Assembly (NCBI RefSeq): GCF_010882175.1 | Contig: NZ_WKLH01000006.1 | Coordinates: forward strand, 861-64,860 | Origin: Mangrovibacterium lignilyticum | GTDB taxonomy: Bacteria; Bacteroidota; Bacteroidia; Bacteroidales; Prolixibacteraceae | Length of the DNA: 64,000 nucleotides | Reading direction: 5' to 3' | In this document: positions 24,221 through 31,861 of the stretch, in pieces | Numbering within the stretch: position 1 is the first letter of the stretch | Layout: each line of letters begins with the position of its first letter | Translations under genes and position numbers: made by a program | The notes under the pieces: generated by a model | The model's database searches: none | Told to the model about the DNA's origin: nothing | What the model saw: the letters and a program-made list of their open reading frames with translations, nothing else

Positions 24221-25492
24221 ATGATATTGTTAGCATCTCAATCAACAGTTGTCCTGACCAGCGTAATCATCTTCTTGTTGGTGATTATTCTGTTAGTTGG
24301 AATCCTGTTGTTTGTTAAAAAGAAATTAACCCCATCCGGATCCGTTAAGATTAATATCAACGACGGTTACATGGAAATGGAGACTGAGCCGGGCAGCACA
24401 TTGCTGTCAACGCTTAGCAACAATAAAGTAATCCTGCCATCGGCTTGTGGTGGTGGTGGTACTTGTGGGATGTGCCGTTGCCAGGTTACTGGAGGAGGTG
24501 GATCTATTCTGCCTACTGAAACCGGATTCTTTACCAGAAAAGAACAAGCCGACAATTGGCGCTTGGGCTGCCAGGTAAAGGTGAAAGAAAACATGGACGT
24601 TCACATTCACCAGGAAGTTCTTGGAGTGAAAAAATGGGAATGCGAAGTGGTTTCAAACAGCAACGTGGCTACCTATATTAAAGAGTTCGTGGTGAAATTG
24701 CCGGAAGGCGAAACACTGGACTTCAAATCGGGTGGTTACATTCAGATTGATGTTCCTAAAATCGATGTTGACTTCAAAGACATGGAGGTCGATGACGAAT
24801 TTCGCCCTGAGTGGGAACAATATGGTTTGTTTGACCTGAAAATGAAAAACCCGGAGCCAACATTCCGTGCTTATTCAATGGCCAACCACCCTGCTGAAGG
24901 AAACATCGTGATGCTGAACATTCGTATTGCAACTCCTCCTTTCGACCGTGTTAACGGTGGTTTCACGAAAGTAAATCCAGGAGTTTGTTCTTCATTTATT
25001 TTCTCTCGCAAACCAGGTGATAAAGTAACCATCTCAGGTCCTTTCGGTGAATTCTTCCTGAAAGATAACGACAGCGAAATGATGTTTATTGGTGGTGGAG
25101 CCGGTATGGCGCCTATGCGCTCTCACTTGTTCCATTTATTTCACACCGTGAAAGAAACCAAGAAAAACGTGACTTTCTGGTATGGAGCACGTTCATGGAG
25201 AGAAGTATTCTACTACGAACAGTTCAAAGAGATTGAGGAAAAATTCCCTAATTTCAAATTCTACCTGGCTCTTGACCGTCAAGACCCGGAAGCTGATAAA
25301 TTGGACATTAAATACAAAACAGGCTTTGTACACAACGTCATTTACGACAACTACCTGAGACAACATGAAGAGCCGGAAGAAATCGACTTCTACATGTGTG
25401 GTCCTCCGATGATGAACGCAGCAGTACAAAAAATGCTTTACGACCTGGGCGTTCCTGACGAAAACGTTCTGTTCGACGACTTCGGAAGCTAA
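24221..25492 (+). CDS. nqrF: Na+-translocating NADH:quinone reductase subunit F
   Basis: 423 residues from ATG 24221 (TTG 24212 is an unlikely extension). It takes electrons from NADH through FAD to a [2Fe-2S] cluster. One N-terminal membrane helix; ferredoxin domain with Cys76, Cys82, Cys85 (ACGGGGTCGMC) and a later LGC; FAD-binding RAYSMANHP; NADH-binding GGGAGMAPMRSH; and the C-terminal YMCGPPMMNAAV. Last gene of the nqr operon, followed after about 20 bases by a strong terminator that separates it from the polyferredoxin operon. Confidence 0.98.
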   Translation: MILLASQSTVVLTSVIIFLLVIILLVGILLFVKKKLTPSGSVKININDGYMEMETEPGSTLLSTLSNNKVILPSACGGGGTCGMCRCQVTGGGGSILPTETGFFTRKEQADNWRLGCQVKVKENMDVHIHQEVLGVKKWECEVVSNSNVATYIKEFVVKLPEGETLDFKSGGYIQIDVPKIDVDFKDMEVDDEFRPEWEQYGLFDLKMKNPEPTFRAYSMANHPAEGNIVMLNIRIATPPFDRVNGGFTKVNPGVCSSFIFSRKPGDKVTISGPFGEFFLKDNDSEMMFIGGGAGMAPMRSHLFHLFHTVKETKKNVTFWYGARSWREVFYYEQFKEIEEKFPNFKFYLALDRQDPEADKLDIKYKTGFVHNVIYDNYLRQHEEPEEIDFYMCGPPMMNAAVQKMLYDLGVPDENVLFDDFGS

Positions 25493-25513
25493 TCCCTTAT
25501 CCGATATATATGA

Positions 25514-25544
25514 AGAGCTGTTCCATTGGAGCAGCTCTTTTTTT
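25514..25544 (+). terminator. Rho-independent terminator of the nqr operon
   Basis: AGAGCTGTTCC, loop ATT, GGAGCAGCTCT (11-bp stem with one G-U pair), then a T run. Confidence 0.92.
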
Positions 25545-25645
25545 GTCTACTCTCGTCTACTAATTTAGATTAAATAACAATAAAATCCTTTTAGTAGGGT
25601 TGATCACTTTCTTGCAGGATATATAGGTAAACGAAATACCGCAAG

Positions 25646-26032
25646 ATGATCAAAAAGTCGATTCTTAAATCCCTCATGCTGCTCTTCCTTTTGATGTTGG
25701 TTCAACAATCAAAGGCTTGTGAGGTGGAGATCAAAATACTCGGAGAGCAACAGGTCGAATTATACAAGCCTGGTGAAATTATTATTGTAGAAGTAACAAT
25801 CGTCAATACACATCGCGATTGCAGTGAACCCATCGACCATACTAAAATACTAACCGAAGGATGTAAAGTAACTGCTGCCACCCCATGGAAAGAAATAAAA
25901 GCCTGCACCTATGTCCGAAAATTGAAAATACAGATATCTGCTGATGGTGGTACCCAGCTACAGTTAGTTTGCAAAAGGAGCTGCGATAAAGACGGCGGCT
26001 TCGGCAAGTTAATCTTAGCAAAAAAATCCTGA
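25646..26032 (+). CDS. Small secreted Cys-rich protein, first gene of the polyferredoxin operon
   Basis: 128 residues. Signal peptide to about Ala24 (LMLLFLLMLVQQSKA), so the mature protein would start at Cys25; the lipobox is not canonical. Cysteines at 25, 59, 73, 87, 109 and 113. A beta-rich core follows the pattern PGEIIIVEVT ... C ... KACTYVRKLKIQI ... LVC. I do not recognise a named family. It is clearly related to the fifth protein of this operon (29645-30052): the GE/GD-I-VEVT strand, the order of three Cys (59/65, 87/92, 109/112) and the spacing match. Being first in the operon and exported, it could bind a metal, a cluster or a substrate for the exported redox proteins. The next gene starts 2 bases after its stop. 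Confidence 0.8.
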   Translation: MIKKSILKSLMLLFLLMLVQQSKACEVEIKILGEQQVELYKPGEIIIVEVTIVNTHRDCSEPIDHTKILTEGCKVTAATPWKEIKACTYVRKLKIQISADGGTQLQLVCKRSCDKDGGFGKLILAKKS

Positions 26033-26034
26033 TT

Positions 26035-27327
26035 ATGGCTTCCTTCTACCAACTATGCCATATTCCGGTTGTTCTCATCGGATCACTAACCAATGAATTT
26101 CTAAATTCAGGATCATCGCTCTGTGGTGCTTGTAGCGAATGCGCTCCAACCGGCAATACAGAACCATTTTTGCCTTTTGCTGAATTCCCCTTCTTCTTAA
26201 TAGTCGTCGCTACCGCTTCCCTACTTCTTTTCAAGAAAAAAATCCTTGCGCGATTTTTATGGGCTATGGGCGTAACAATCTTTATCGGTCTGTCAATCTG
26301 TTTAACCAATAATCAGCAAACCGCACAGGAGCCCTTTCCTGTGTTAGCATTGGCCGCCCAAAACAATGAAGCTTTAGCAGAAACCGAATCAATAACTGAA
26401 GTTGAAAATGGTGATTTTACTGATGACGAGTTTGCCGCAGTAAATGAATTCGACGAATTTGTGAGCGTCGACAATTCGGAATTTGGATCAATTGAGGAAT
26501 TTGAATCGAATCAACAGCAACTGAATTCAACAGCGGATACAAAAGCTTTGATTCGTGTGGCAATAGCCCTGCTGCTTACAATAATCTCTGGCATTGCAGT
26601 CCGCTTTCAACAAGGTCTAAAATATCGATGGTTTATTTTACTTGGTTCACTCGTATATCTGGGGTTCTACAGCTCAGGGTGTCCCTGTATGATTTCAAGC
26701 TTTCAGAACCTGATTTTATTACTGCTTGGAGTACCGATCGTATGGACGACAACTATTTGGATTCTGGGGCTGATTGTGCTGACTTATTTCTTCGGAAAAG
26801 TTTGGTGTGGCTGGGTCTGCCACCTGGGCGCATTTCAGGAATTTCTGTACAAACCGACTAAACTTACGTTCTTAAAATCGTCCAAAAGCCAAAAATTTCT
26901 ACGAATACTCCAGTACGTCTGTCTTTGTATCTTAATAATACAACTTCTCGTCACCAAGACAAACCTTTTTATAAAAATTGATCCGTTTAAAGTAGCGTTT
27001 AACCTGCTTTCTGTAAATACAACCGGCTATGTGCTACTGGCAATACTACTGATCAGCTCTCTACTCTCCTATCGTCCGTTTTGCAGGGGATTCTGTCCGA
27101 TCGGATTAATTCTGGGCTGGGTGACAAGGATCCCCGGAGCATCAAAACTTCAAATTAGCTCAAGTTGTAAAAGCTGTGCAAAATGTGAGAAGCAATGCGA
27201 CTCTCAAGCCATTAATCAATCGGCAAATGGTTTTTCTATTCAACAAGAGAGCTGTATTCTCTGCGGCGAATGTATGGACGAGTGTCGCTTCCAATCCATC
27301 GGGTTTACCCACAAACAAACCAATTAA
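26035..27327 (+). CDS. NosR/NapH-like membrane 4Fe-4S protein
   Basis: 430 residues. The C-terminal half is the NapH/NosR-type polyferredoxin membrane module: CGWVCHLGAFQEF at 258-270, a second CRGFCPIGLILGW, then two CxxCxxCxxxC ferredoxin motifs (CKSCAKCEKQC and CILCGECMDEC). About seven membrane helices in total. Unlike plain NapH there is an N-terminal extension with CGACSEC (Cys30/33/36), two extra helices and a strongly acidic loop at about 93-168, plus GCPC before one helix. Relatives take electrons from quinol or a cytoplasmic donor and hand them to exported redox partners. Here the natural partner is the Tat polyferredoxin two genes on. Overall function is inferred. Confidence 0.85.
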   Translation: MASFYQLCHIPVVLIGSLTNEFLNSGSSLCGACSECAPTGNTEPFLPFAEFPFFLIVVATASLLLFKKKILARFLWAMGVTIFIGLSICLTNNQQTAQEPFPVLALAAQNNEALAETESITEVENGDFTDDEFAAVNEFDEFVSVDNSEFGSIEEFESNQQQLNSTADTKALIRVAIALLLTIISGIAVRFQQGLKYRWFILLGSLVYLGFYSSGCPCMISSFQNLILLLLGVPIVWTTTIWILGLIVLTYFFGKVWCGWVCHLGAFQEFLYKPTKLTFLKSSKSQKFLRILQYVCLCILIIQLLVTKTNLFIKIDPFKVAFNLLSVNTTGYVLLAILLISSLLSYRPFCRGFCPIGLILGWVTRIPGASKLQISSSCKSCAKCEKQCDSQAINQSANGFSIQQESCILCGECMDECRFQSIGFTHKQTN

Positions 27328-27330
27328 ACA

Positions 27331-28614
27331 ATGAGAACGGTAAAAACAAAATATCTGAAAAGATTGACCATCGCAGGGCTAACGCTGCTATGCATTGGCA
27401 ACAAAGAGGCAAATGCCCAGTGGGAGTGTTGCAGCCATCTTTCAGCCAACATCAAGCCGCTTTACGAAGGATCAGCACTATGCTGGGGAGCCGAAGTGGC
27501 GGGCAGTGGCGGTTACCTTACCGACAGCTACATCGCCAATAGCATGGGTTTTCTGGGGCTTGAACTTTCATCTAATCATTTTCAATTCTACGCTGAAGGC
27601 GGTATAAAGTATTGGTACAAAAATGACAGGGAACTTGGGAACACGTTTAGCTCGAACAGATTCGGATTGCGCGATCTGTCAGCAAATTATTTTAGCAATA
27701 ATTTTTCCATCCACTTGGGTTTACAACAAATAAAAACCGACGACTTTTTCCTGGTGAACGAGCGCGGGACAGGGCTGACCCTCCAATACAACCAAAATAA
27801 CAGCAATGTTCAACTGGCAGCTGGAACGGTAACAAAAGACTTTTCGAGAAACGGAATCTTTTGCACCACAGCATACATTTACGATCTGATACCAGTTAGA
27901 ACTATGCCCGCCGGAAATAGCTGGGGTGACACCAACTTTGCAAGCTTCTCCTTTCTTAGAACGATCAACCATAAAAAGCAATCGACAGCTGACCCGGCAT
28001 TCGACGAATTTCAGGAGTTTAGCCCAATTGAGGAAAATTCCACAAATACCTCCTTCGGAGTGGAGTCCTACGGGGTTACTTTGTATTCGGAATTTGGAAG
28101 TTATTACGACCACCAGAGTTGGTATGCCGCGATACACACAACCATAAACCTCGGACATATCGCCAACTTGAGAGCAGAATCCGCTTACCAAGGCGTTACT
28201 GATAACCAATCGCTATTACTGTATTTGCAACTTGAGAAAGACCTAGCATGGTCAATCAATCAAAGTTCAACGATCCAGTTGCTATATCTCGGCCAGTTCG
28301 AAATTGATGAGAACGCTCAAGTTCTACCTCGCTTTTCAAACCTATTTTTAGGCGAAGTATTCAGAATGGATTTGGTGGATCTACCGCTATTTAACGCTTC
28401 ACTAAAACATCAATTTTCAGCAAGTCAACTTAGCCTGAAATTACAATATACCCGGCAAATGAAAGGCTCGAACATGCGAGAGCTCGATTTTTCCATCGGC
28501 AAGTTTTTCCTAAAAAAACATCTTCGACTAACTGCACTGAGCGGCATTATGAACTCCGATGAGCTAACAGAGCAAGCGACATTAGGCCGACTCGAAATGC
28601 GTATTTTCTTTTAA
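27331..28614 (+). CDS. Outer-membrane beta-barrel protein of the polyferredoxin operon
   Basis: 427 residues with a signal peptide (about 1-29, ending EANAQ). The body is a run of amphipathic strands with alternating aromatic and polar residues (FQFYAEGGIKYWY, SIHLGLQQIKTDD, WYAAIHTTINLG, IQLLYLGQFEID), and the last residues RLEMRIFF give the terminal Phe used for BAM-dependent insertion. A CC pair sits just after the signal cleavage point (WECCSH). No named family. In an operon with an exported polyferredoxin, a barrel could house or dock that protein at the outer membrane, as MtrB does for multihaem cytochromes; this is inference. Gaps to neighbours are 3 and 10 bases. Confidence 0.8.
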   Translation: MRTVKTKYLKRLTIAGLTLLCIGNKEANAQWECCSHLSANIKPLYEGSALCWGAEVAGSGGYLTDSYIANSMGFLGLELSSNHFQFYAEGGIKYWYKNDRELGNTFSSNRFGLRDLSANYFSNNFSIHLGLQQIKTDDFFLVNERGTGLTLQYNQNNSNVQLAAGTVTKDFSRNGIFCTTAYIYDLIPVRTMPAGNSWGDTNFASFSFLRTINHKKQSTADPAFDEFQEFSPIEENSTNTSFGVESYGVTLYSEFGSYYDHQSWYAAIHTTINLGHIANLRAESAYQGVTDNQSLLLYLQLEKDLAWSINQSSTIQLLYLGQFEIDENAQVLPRFSNLFLGEVFRMDLVDLPLFNASLKHQFSASQLSLKLQYTRQMKGSNMRELDFSIGKFFLKKHLRLTALSGIMNSDELTEQATLGRLEMRIFF

Positions 28615-28624
28615 ACCACTACCC

Positions 28625-29644
28625 ATGAAAACAAATACAAGAAGAAAATTTATCCAGCAATCCCTGCTGCTCGTTGGAACAGCTGCTTTAGGGGCCCGAT
28701 TTCTAAGTTCGTGCGATGGAAGTTTCTACAAAGGCCTGCGTGTTGTAACTTCTGATTGCACATCCTGCGGAGACTGTCTGGATGTATGTGCGTACAATGC
28801 CATCAGCCTGGAAGAGGCTTCCTACTCTATCGATACGTTCCTTTGCACCGAATGTAAAGCCTGTGTTCCCGTCTGCTCAGTCGAGGCGATCAGCATTCCC
28901 GGAGTTACATACTCGATCAGCTCCGGCAATTGCACAGCCTGCGAGAAATGTGAAGATGCCTGCCCCGAAAATGCCATCACGATCGATGTTTCAACGTCTG
29001 AAAGCAGCTATTCAATTTCCAGCAGCGGATGTGTCGGTTGCGGCGATTGCGTTACGGCCTGTATCAATGAAGGTAATGCCATCAGCTATGTTCGATCTGT
29101 TTATTCAGTAGGGAATAACTGCCACGGTTGCGTCCAGCGCTGTTCCTCCGCATGCAGCTACGGAGCAATTTCTAAAGTCAACGGAAAATCCTCAATCAAC
29201 ACATCCAAGTGTACCAAATGTGGAAAGTGTCTTTCTGCCTGCCCCCACAATGCTATTTCCAAAGCTTACGTCACAATTAACTCATCGACTTGTACAAACT
29301 GTGGCAGCTGTTATTCGGCTTGTACCCACAACGCTGTAAATAAAAGTACCACTGGCAGTACAAGCCGGATTACAACAATCGACCAAACGCATTGCACCCA
29401 GTGTGGAGATTGTTACGCTGTTTGCCAGGAAGATGCCATTATCGTTAGTTCAAGCGATGTCAGCGAACCAACAATCGACGAGGAGTTGTGCACCAGTTGC
29501 GGTGACTGTATAACGGCGTGCAGCTCTGCAAATGCAATTATTGTTGATGGCTCGCCCGCCAGCATTGATCAGGAGAACTGTATGCTCTGCGAAAAATGTA
29601 TCACTACCTGTACATATGATGCCATCGTTTATATACCCGAATAA
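28625..29644 (+). CDS. Tat-exported lipoprotein polyferredoxin with ten 4Fe-4S motifs
   Basis: 339 residues. A twin-arginine signal (TRRKFIQQSLLLVGTAALG) leads to a lipobox-like FLSSC with Cys30, so export is in the folded state, with probable lipid anchoring. After that come ten Cys motifs about every 30 residues, starting at Cys45, 74, 103, 136, 166, 196, 223, 257, 289 and 319. Nine are CxxCxxCxxxC; the fifth is CxxCxxxCxxxC. Each is followed by the usual ferredoxin strand (NAIS, DAII). In bacterial-type ferredoxins paired motifs bind two [4Fe-4S] clusters, so up to ten clusters are possible. No catalytic domain is present: it looks like an electron wire or capacitor outside the cytoplasm. 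Polyferredoxins such as MvhB are cytoplasmic; an exported one beside an outer-membrane barrel is unusual. Confidence 0.92.
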   Translation: MKTNTRRKFIQQSLLLVGTAALGARFLSSCDGSFYKGLRVVTSDCTSCGDCLDVCAYNAISLEEASYSIDTFLCTECKACVPVCSVEAISIPGVTYSISSGNCTACEKCEDACPENAITIDVSTSESSYSISSSGCVGCGDCVTACINEGNAISYVRSVYSVGNNCHGCVQRCSSACSYGAISKVNGKSSINTSKCTKCGKCLSACPHNAISKAYVTINSSTCTNCGSCYSACTHNAVNKSTTGSTSRITTIDQTHCTQCGDCYAVCQEDAIIVSSSDVSEPTIDEELCTSCGDCITACSSANAIIVDGSPASIDQENCMLCEKCITTCTYDAIVYIPE

Positions 29645-30052
29645 ATGCCGACAAAAAGCAAACATATTGCCACCGTGCTGGCGCTGCTAATATTTATGGC
29701 CGGAGCTGTTTTAGGAGGCTCATTGACCGCCAACCCTATCGTCTACAAGTTTCAAATCATAAAAGGTGGAAAAGCTTGTTATACGAACGGTGATAGTCTG
29801 CTTATCGCTGTTACCGCAAAACAGAAAGGAAACAGCTGCCTGGACGGAGTTGAAAAAACCCGCCTTTTCTATAAAGGTTTCAAATTGGTCCATCAACAGA
29901 GCTGGGCAGACAACAACTGTGGTGTTTGGACAAAAATAGTACAACTCATCGTCACAGGTGCCGAAAATAAGAAGGCCTGCATAACTGCTTTCAGACAAAC
30001 AGATTCAGGGACGATAGCAGAAACATTCACACTAAATACCGATTCAAAATGA
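29645..30052 (+). CDS. Small secreted Cys protein, paralogue of the operon's first gene
   Basis: 135 residues with an N-terminal membrane/signal segment (IATVLALLIFMAGAVLGG). Cysteines at 45, 65, 92 and 112. The beta-rich body NGDSLLIAVTAKQ ... SC ... NNCGVWTKIVQLIV ... KACIT lines up with the 25646 protein, three Cys being in common. It starts immediately after the polyferredoxin stop (TAA then ATG) and its end overlaps the permease start by ATGA, so translation of the three is coupled. Function unknown; a duplicated partner protein of the exported electron-transfer proteins is a reasonable guess. Confidence 0.78.
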   Translation: MPTKSKHIATVLALLIFMAGAVLGGSLTANPIVYKFQIIKGGKACYTNGDSLLIAVTAKQKGNSCLDGVEKTRLFYKGFKLVHQQSWADNNCGVWTKIVQLIVTGAENKKACITAFRQTDSGTIAETFTLNTDSK

Positions 30053-31068
30053 GCTTTTTAAATACAAATGGATTGACGGTTCAAAAGCCGGGAAAAATCA
30101 ACTTCTACAAAGTAACAGTTTGGTTGGTTCTACTCCTTCTTCTGACAGACACCGTCTATTCGAGCTGGTACGGGATTCATTACCATACCCGCGAAAAATG
30201 TATCATATATCGCTTTCTTCCGTCCTGGCTGTTCATGATCAATGAATATCTGGTAGAATTGTTTTTGATTGTGGTAGCAGGGAGCTTCGCTGGAACAATT
30301 GTAGAAAAGTATTTTTCAAAATACAGGAGATTTCTACCACAAAATCAGCTTTCTGCATTCCTGTACGCCTCTGTCATTCCGGTTTGCTCATGCAGTGCCA
30401 TCCCCCTGATCGAAACGATGAAATCGCGTCTTCCATTGCGTACCATCATAACTTTTGTAATGGCTGCGCCATTGCTAAACCCCTACATTCTGTTTCTCTC
30501 CTGGTCGATATTGGGTGTTTGGTATACCGCCCTTAGAATTGCTGGTTCTTTCCTCATCGCGATAATTACCGGATGGGCCGTTGAAATTGCATACCATAAA
30601 ATGAGAAAGCCGGAAATTGGCATTTATAAAAGCTGCAAGCCATCAACGTGCTCGGTCACTGCGGGGAAAGATGTTTATCAAAAAACCTGGCAATTAGTGG
30701 GCAAAATAGCACCCTTCATTTTAATTGCCGGCATACTGGGATTGACCTTTGAACTACTCGAACCACTAAAACTGATTGACAATTTATCATTACACAATAA
30801 TTTTCTTAGCCTCATCGTTATCACCGCCATCGGTACTGCTATCTATTTATGCAACGGTGCTGATATTCTGTTTTTGGCCCCATTGCTTCAATACACCGAT
30901 TTGGGAGCTGGCGGAGCAATCGCTTTTTCACTCAGTTCAACAGCCGTCTGCGCAAGTTCCATTATTATGTTATCACGGTTCATCGGAAAGCGACTCACAT
31001 CAATCCTAGTCCTGACCACCATCCTAATTATCTTGATCTTTAGCTTCACAATCAACCTGTTTTCCTAA
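30049..31068 (+). CDS. ArsP/DUF318-type permease, last gene of the polyferredoxin operon
   Basis: 339 residues with eight or more membrane helices. The signature PVCSCSAIPL at 111-120 followed by PLRTIITFVMAAPLLNPYIL is typical of the PF03773 permease family. Some members (ArsP) export trivalent organoarsenicals; most have no known substrate. A cytoplasmic loop carries KSCKPSTCS, a possible metal or thiol site, and a later half-repeat has YLCNGADILFLAPLL. The start overlaps the previous gene by 4 bases. Its place in a redox operon suggests that the exported system either handles a metalloid/thiol compound or needs a transported component, but the sequence does not decide. Confidence 0.82.
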   Translation: MSFLNTNGLTVQKPGKINFYKVTVWLVLLLLLTDTVYSSWYGIHYHTREKCIIYRFLPSWLFMINEYLVELFLIVVAGSFAGTIVEKYFSKYRRFLPQNQLSAFLYASVIPVCSCSAIPLIETMKSRLPLRTIITFVMAAPLLNPYILFLSWSILGVWYTALRIAGSFLIAIITGWAVEIAYHKMRKPEIGIYKSCKPSTCSVTAGKDVYQKTWQLVGKIAPFILIAGILGLTFELLEPLKLIDNLSLHNNFLSLIVITAIGTAIYLCNGADILFLAPLLQYTDLGAGGAIAFSLSSTAVCASSIIMLSRFIGKRLTSILVLTTILIILIFSFTINLFS

Positions 31069-31150
31069 CAGACCTGCAATAAAACTCCTGATTTTTGCGA
31101 TATTAAGAAATATTAATAAGCTAAACTTAAGCGAATTAGAAATGATTTAT

Positions 31151-31158
31151 TAAGTTTG
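31151..31158 (+). promoter_or_regulatory. Possible -7 box before the L,D-transpeptidase gene
   Basis: TAAGTTTG fits TAnnTTTG, 17 bases before the ATG; no good -33 TTG. It suggests the transpeptidase is a separate unit from the preceding operon. Confidence 0.35.
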
Positions 31159-31174
31159 TTGCAGTTGAAATAGT

Positions 31175-31861
31175 ATGACAAGAGTATCGATTTTTTTCGC
31201 ATTAGCCCTATTAGTTTTTATAAGTCCTTTTATTTTGAGCCCTGAGAATAATGGCTCGAATGATAGCGCTATGCCTACCAACTCCGTTGACACACTCTAT
31301 ACCCGTTACAACAGCTTAAACCTGAGCGGAAAACTACCCTACCCAATCTTTGCCAGAGCGATGGGCGGATTTCATGCTTTTCATTTCAAAAACAACCAGA
31401 TTCTAACAATCATTGACTTTACCAAGGTATCCACAGAAAGACGATGTTATGTGATTGATTTAAAAGCCAACAAACTACTCTTCGAAAGCTTGGTTGCTCA
31501 CGGTAAAAACTCAGGTGTGGATTATGCTCAAACTTTTTCAAACAAAGAACACTCACTAATGAGCAGTCCTGGATTCTACTCAACTGCAGAGACCTATTTG
31601 GGAAAACACGGCTATTCGTTGCGATTGGACGGATTGGAAAAAGGAATTAACGATCACGCCCGAACGCGAGCCATCGTGATTCATGGCGCTGATTATGTGA
31701 GTGAAAAGTTCATTCGAAAAATTGGCCGTTTGGGAAGAAGTTGGGGATGTCCGGCTCTGCCTTCAAACTTGAACAAGGAAATCATCGACTACATCAAAAA
31801 CGGAACCTGCCTGTACATTCACACGAATAACCAATCATACCTGGCACAATCCCCAATTTAA
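31175..31861 (+). CDS. Murein L,D-transpeptidase-like protein (YkuD_2 type)
   Basis: 228 residues with an N-terminal signal/anchor segment (FFALALLVFISPFIL). The catalytic domain belongs to the YkuD_2 group: an RAIVIHGADYV segment with the His, then LGRSWGCPALP with the catalytic Cys. Such enzymes act on peptidoglycan stem peptides in the periplasm, forming or trimming 3-3 crosslinks or attaching proteins. It is convergent with a second, larger L,D-transpeptidase, overlapping by 4 bases. Confidence 0.88.
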   Translation: MTRVSIFFALALLVFISPFILSPENNGSNDSAMPTNSVDTLYTRYNSLNLSGKLPYPIFARAMGGFHAFHFKNNQILTIIDFTKVSTERRCYVIDLKANKLLFESLVAHGKNSGVDYAQTFSNKEHSLMSSPGFYSTAETYLGKHGYSLRLDGLEKGINDHARTRAIVIHGADYVSEKFIRKIGRLGRSWGCPALPSNLNKEIIDYIKNGTCLYIHTNNQSYLAQSPI

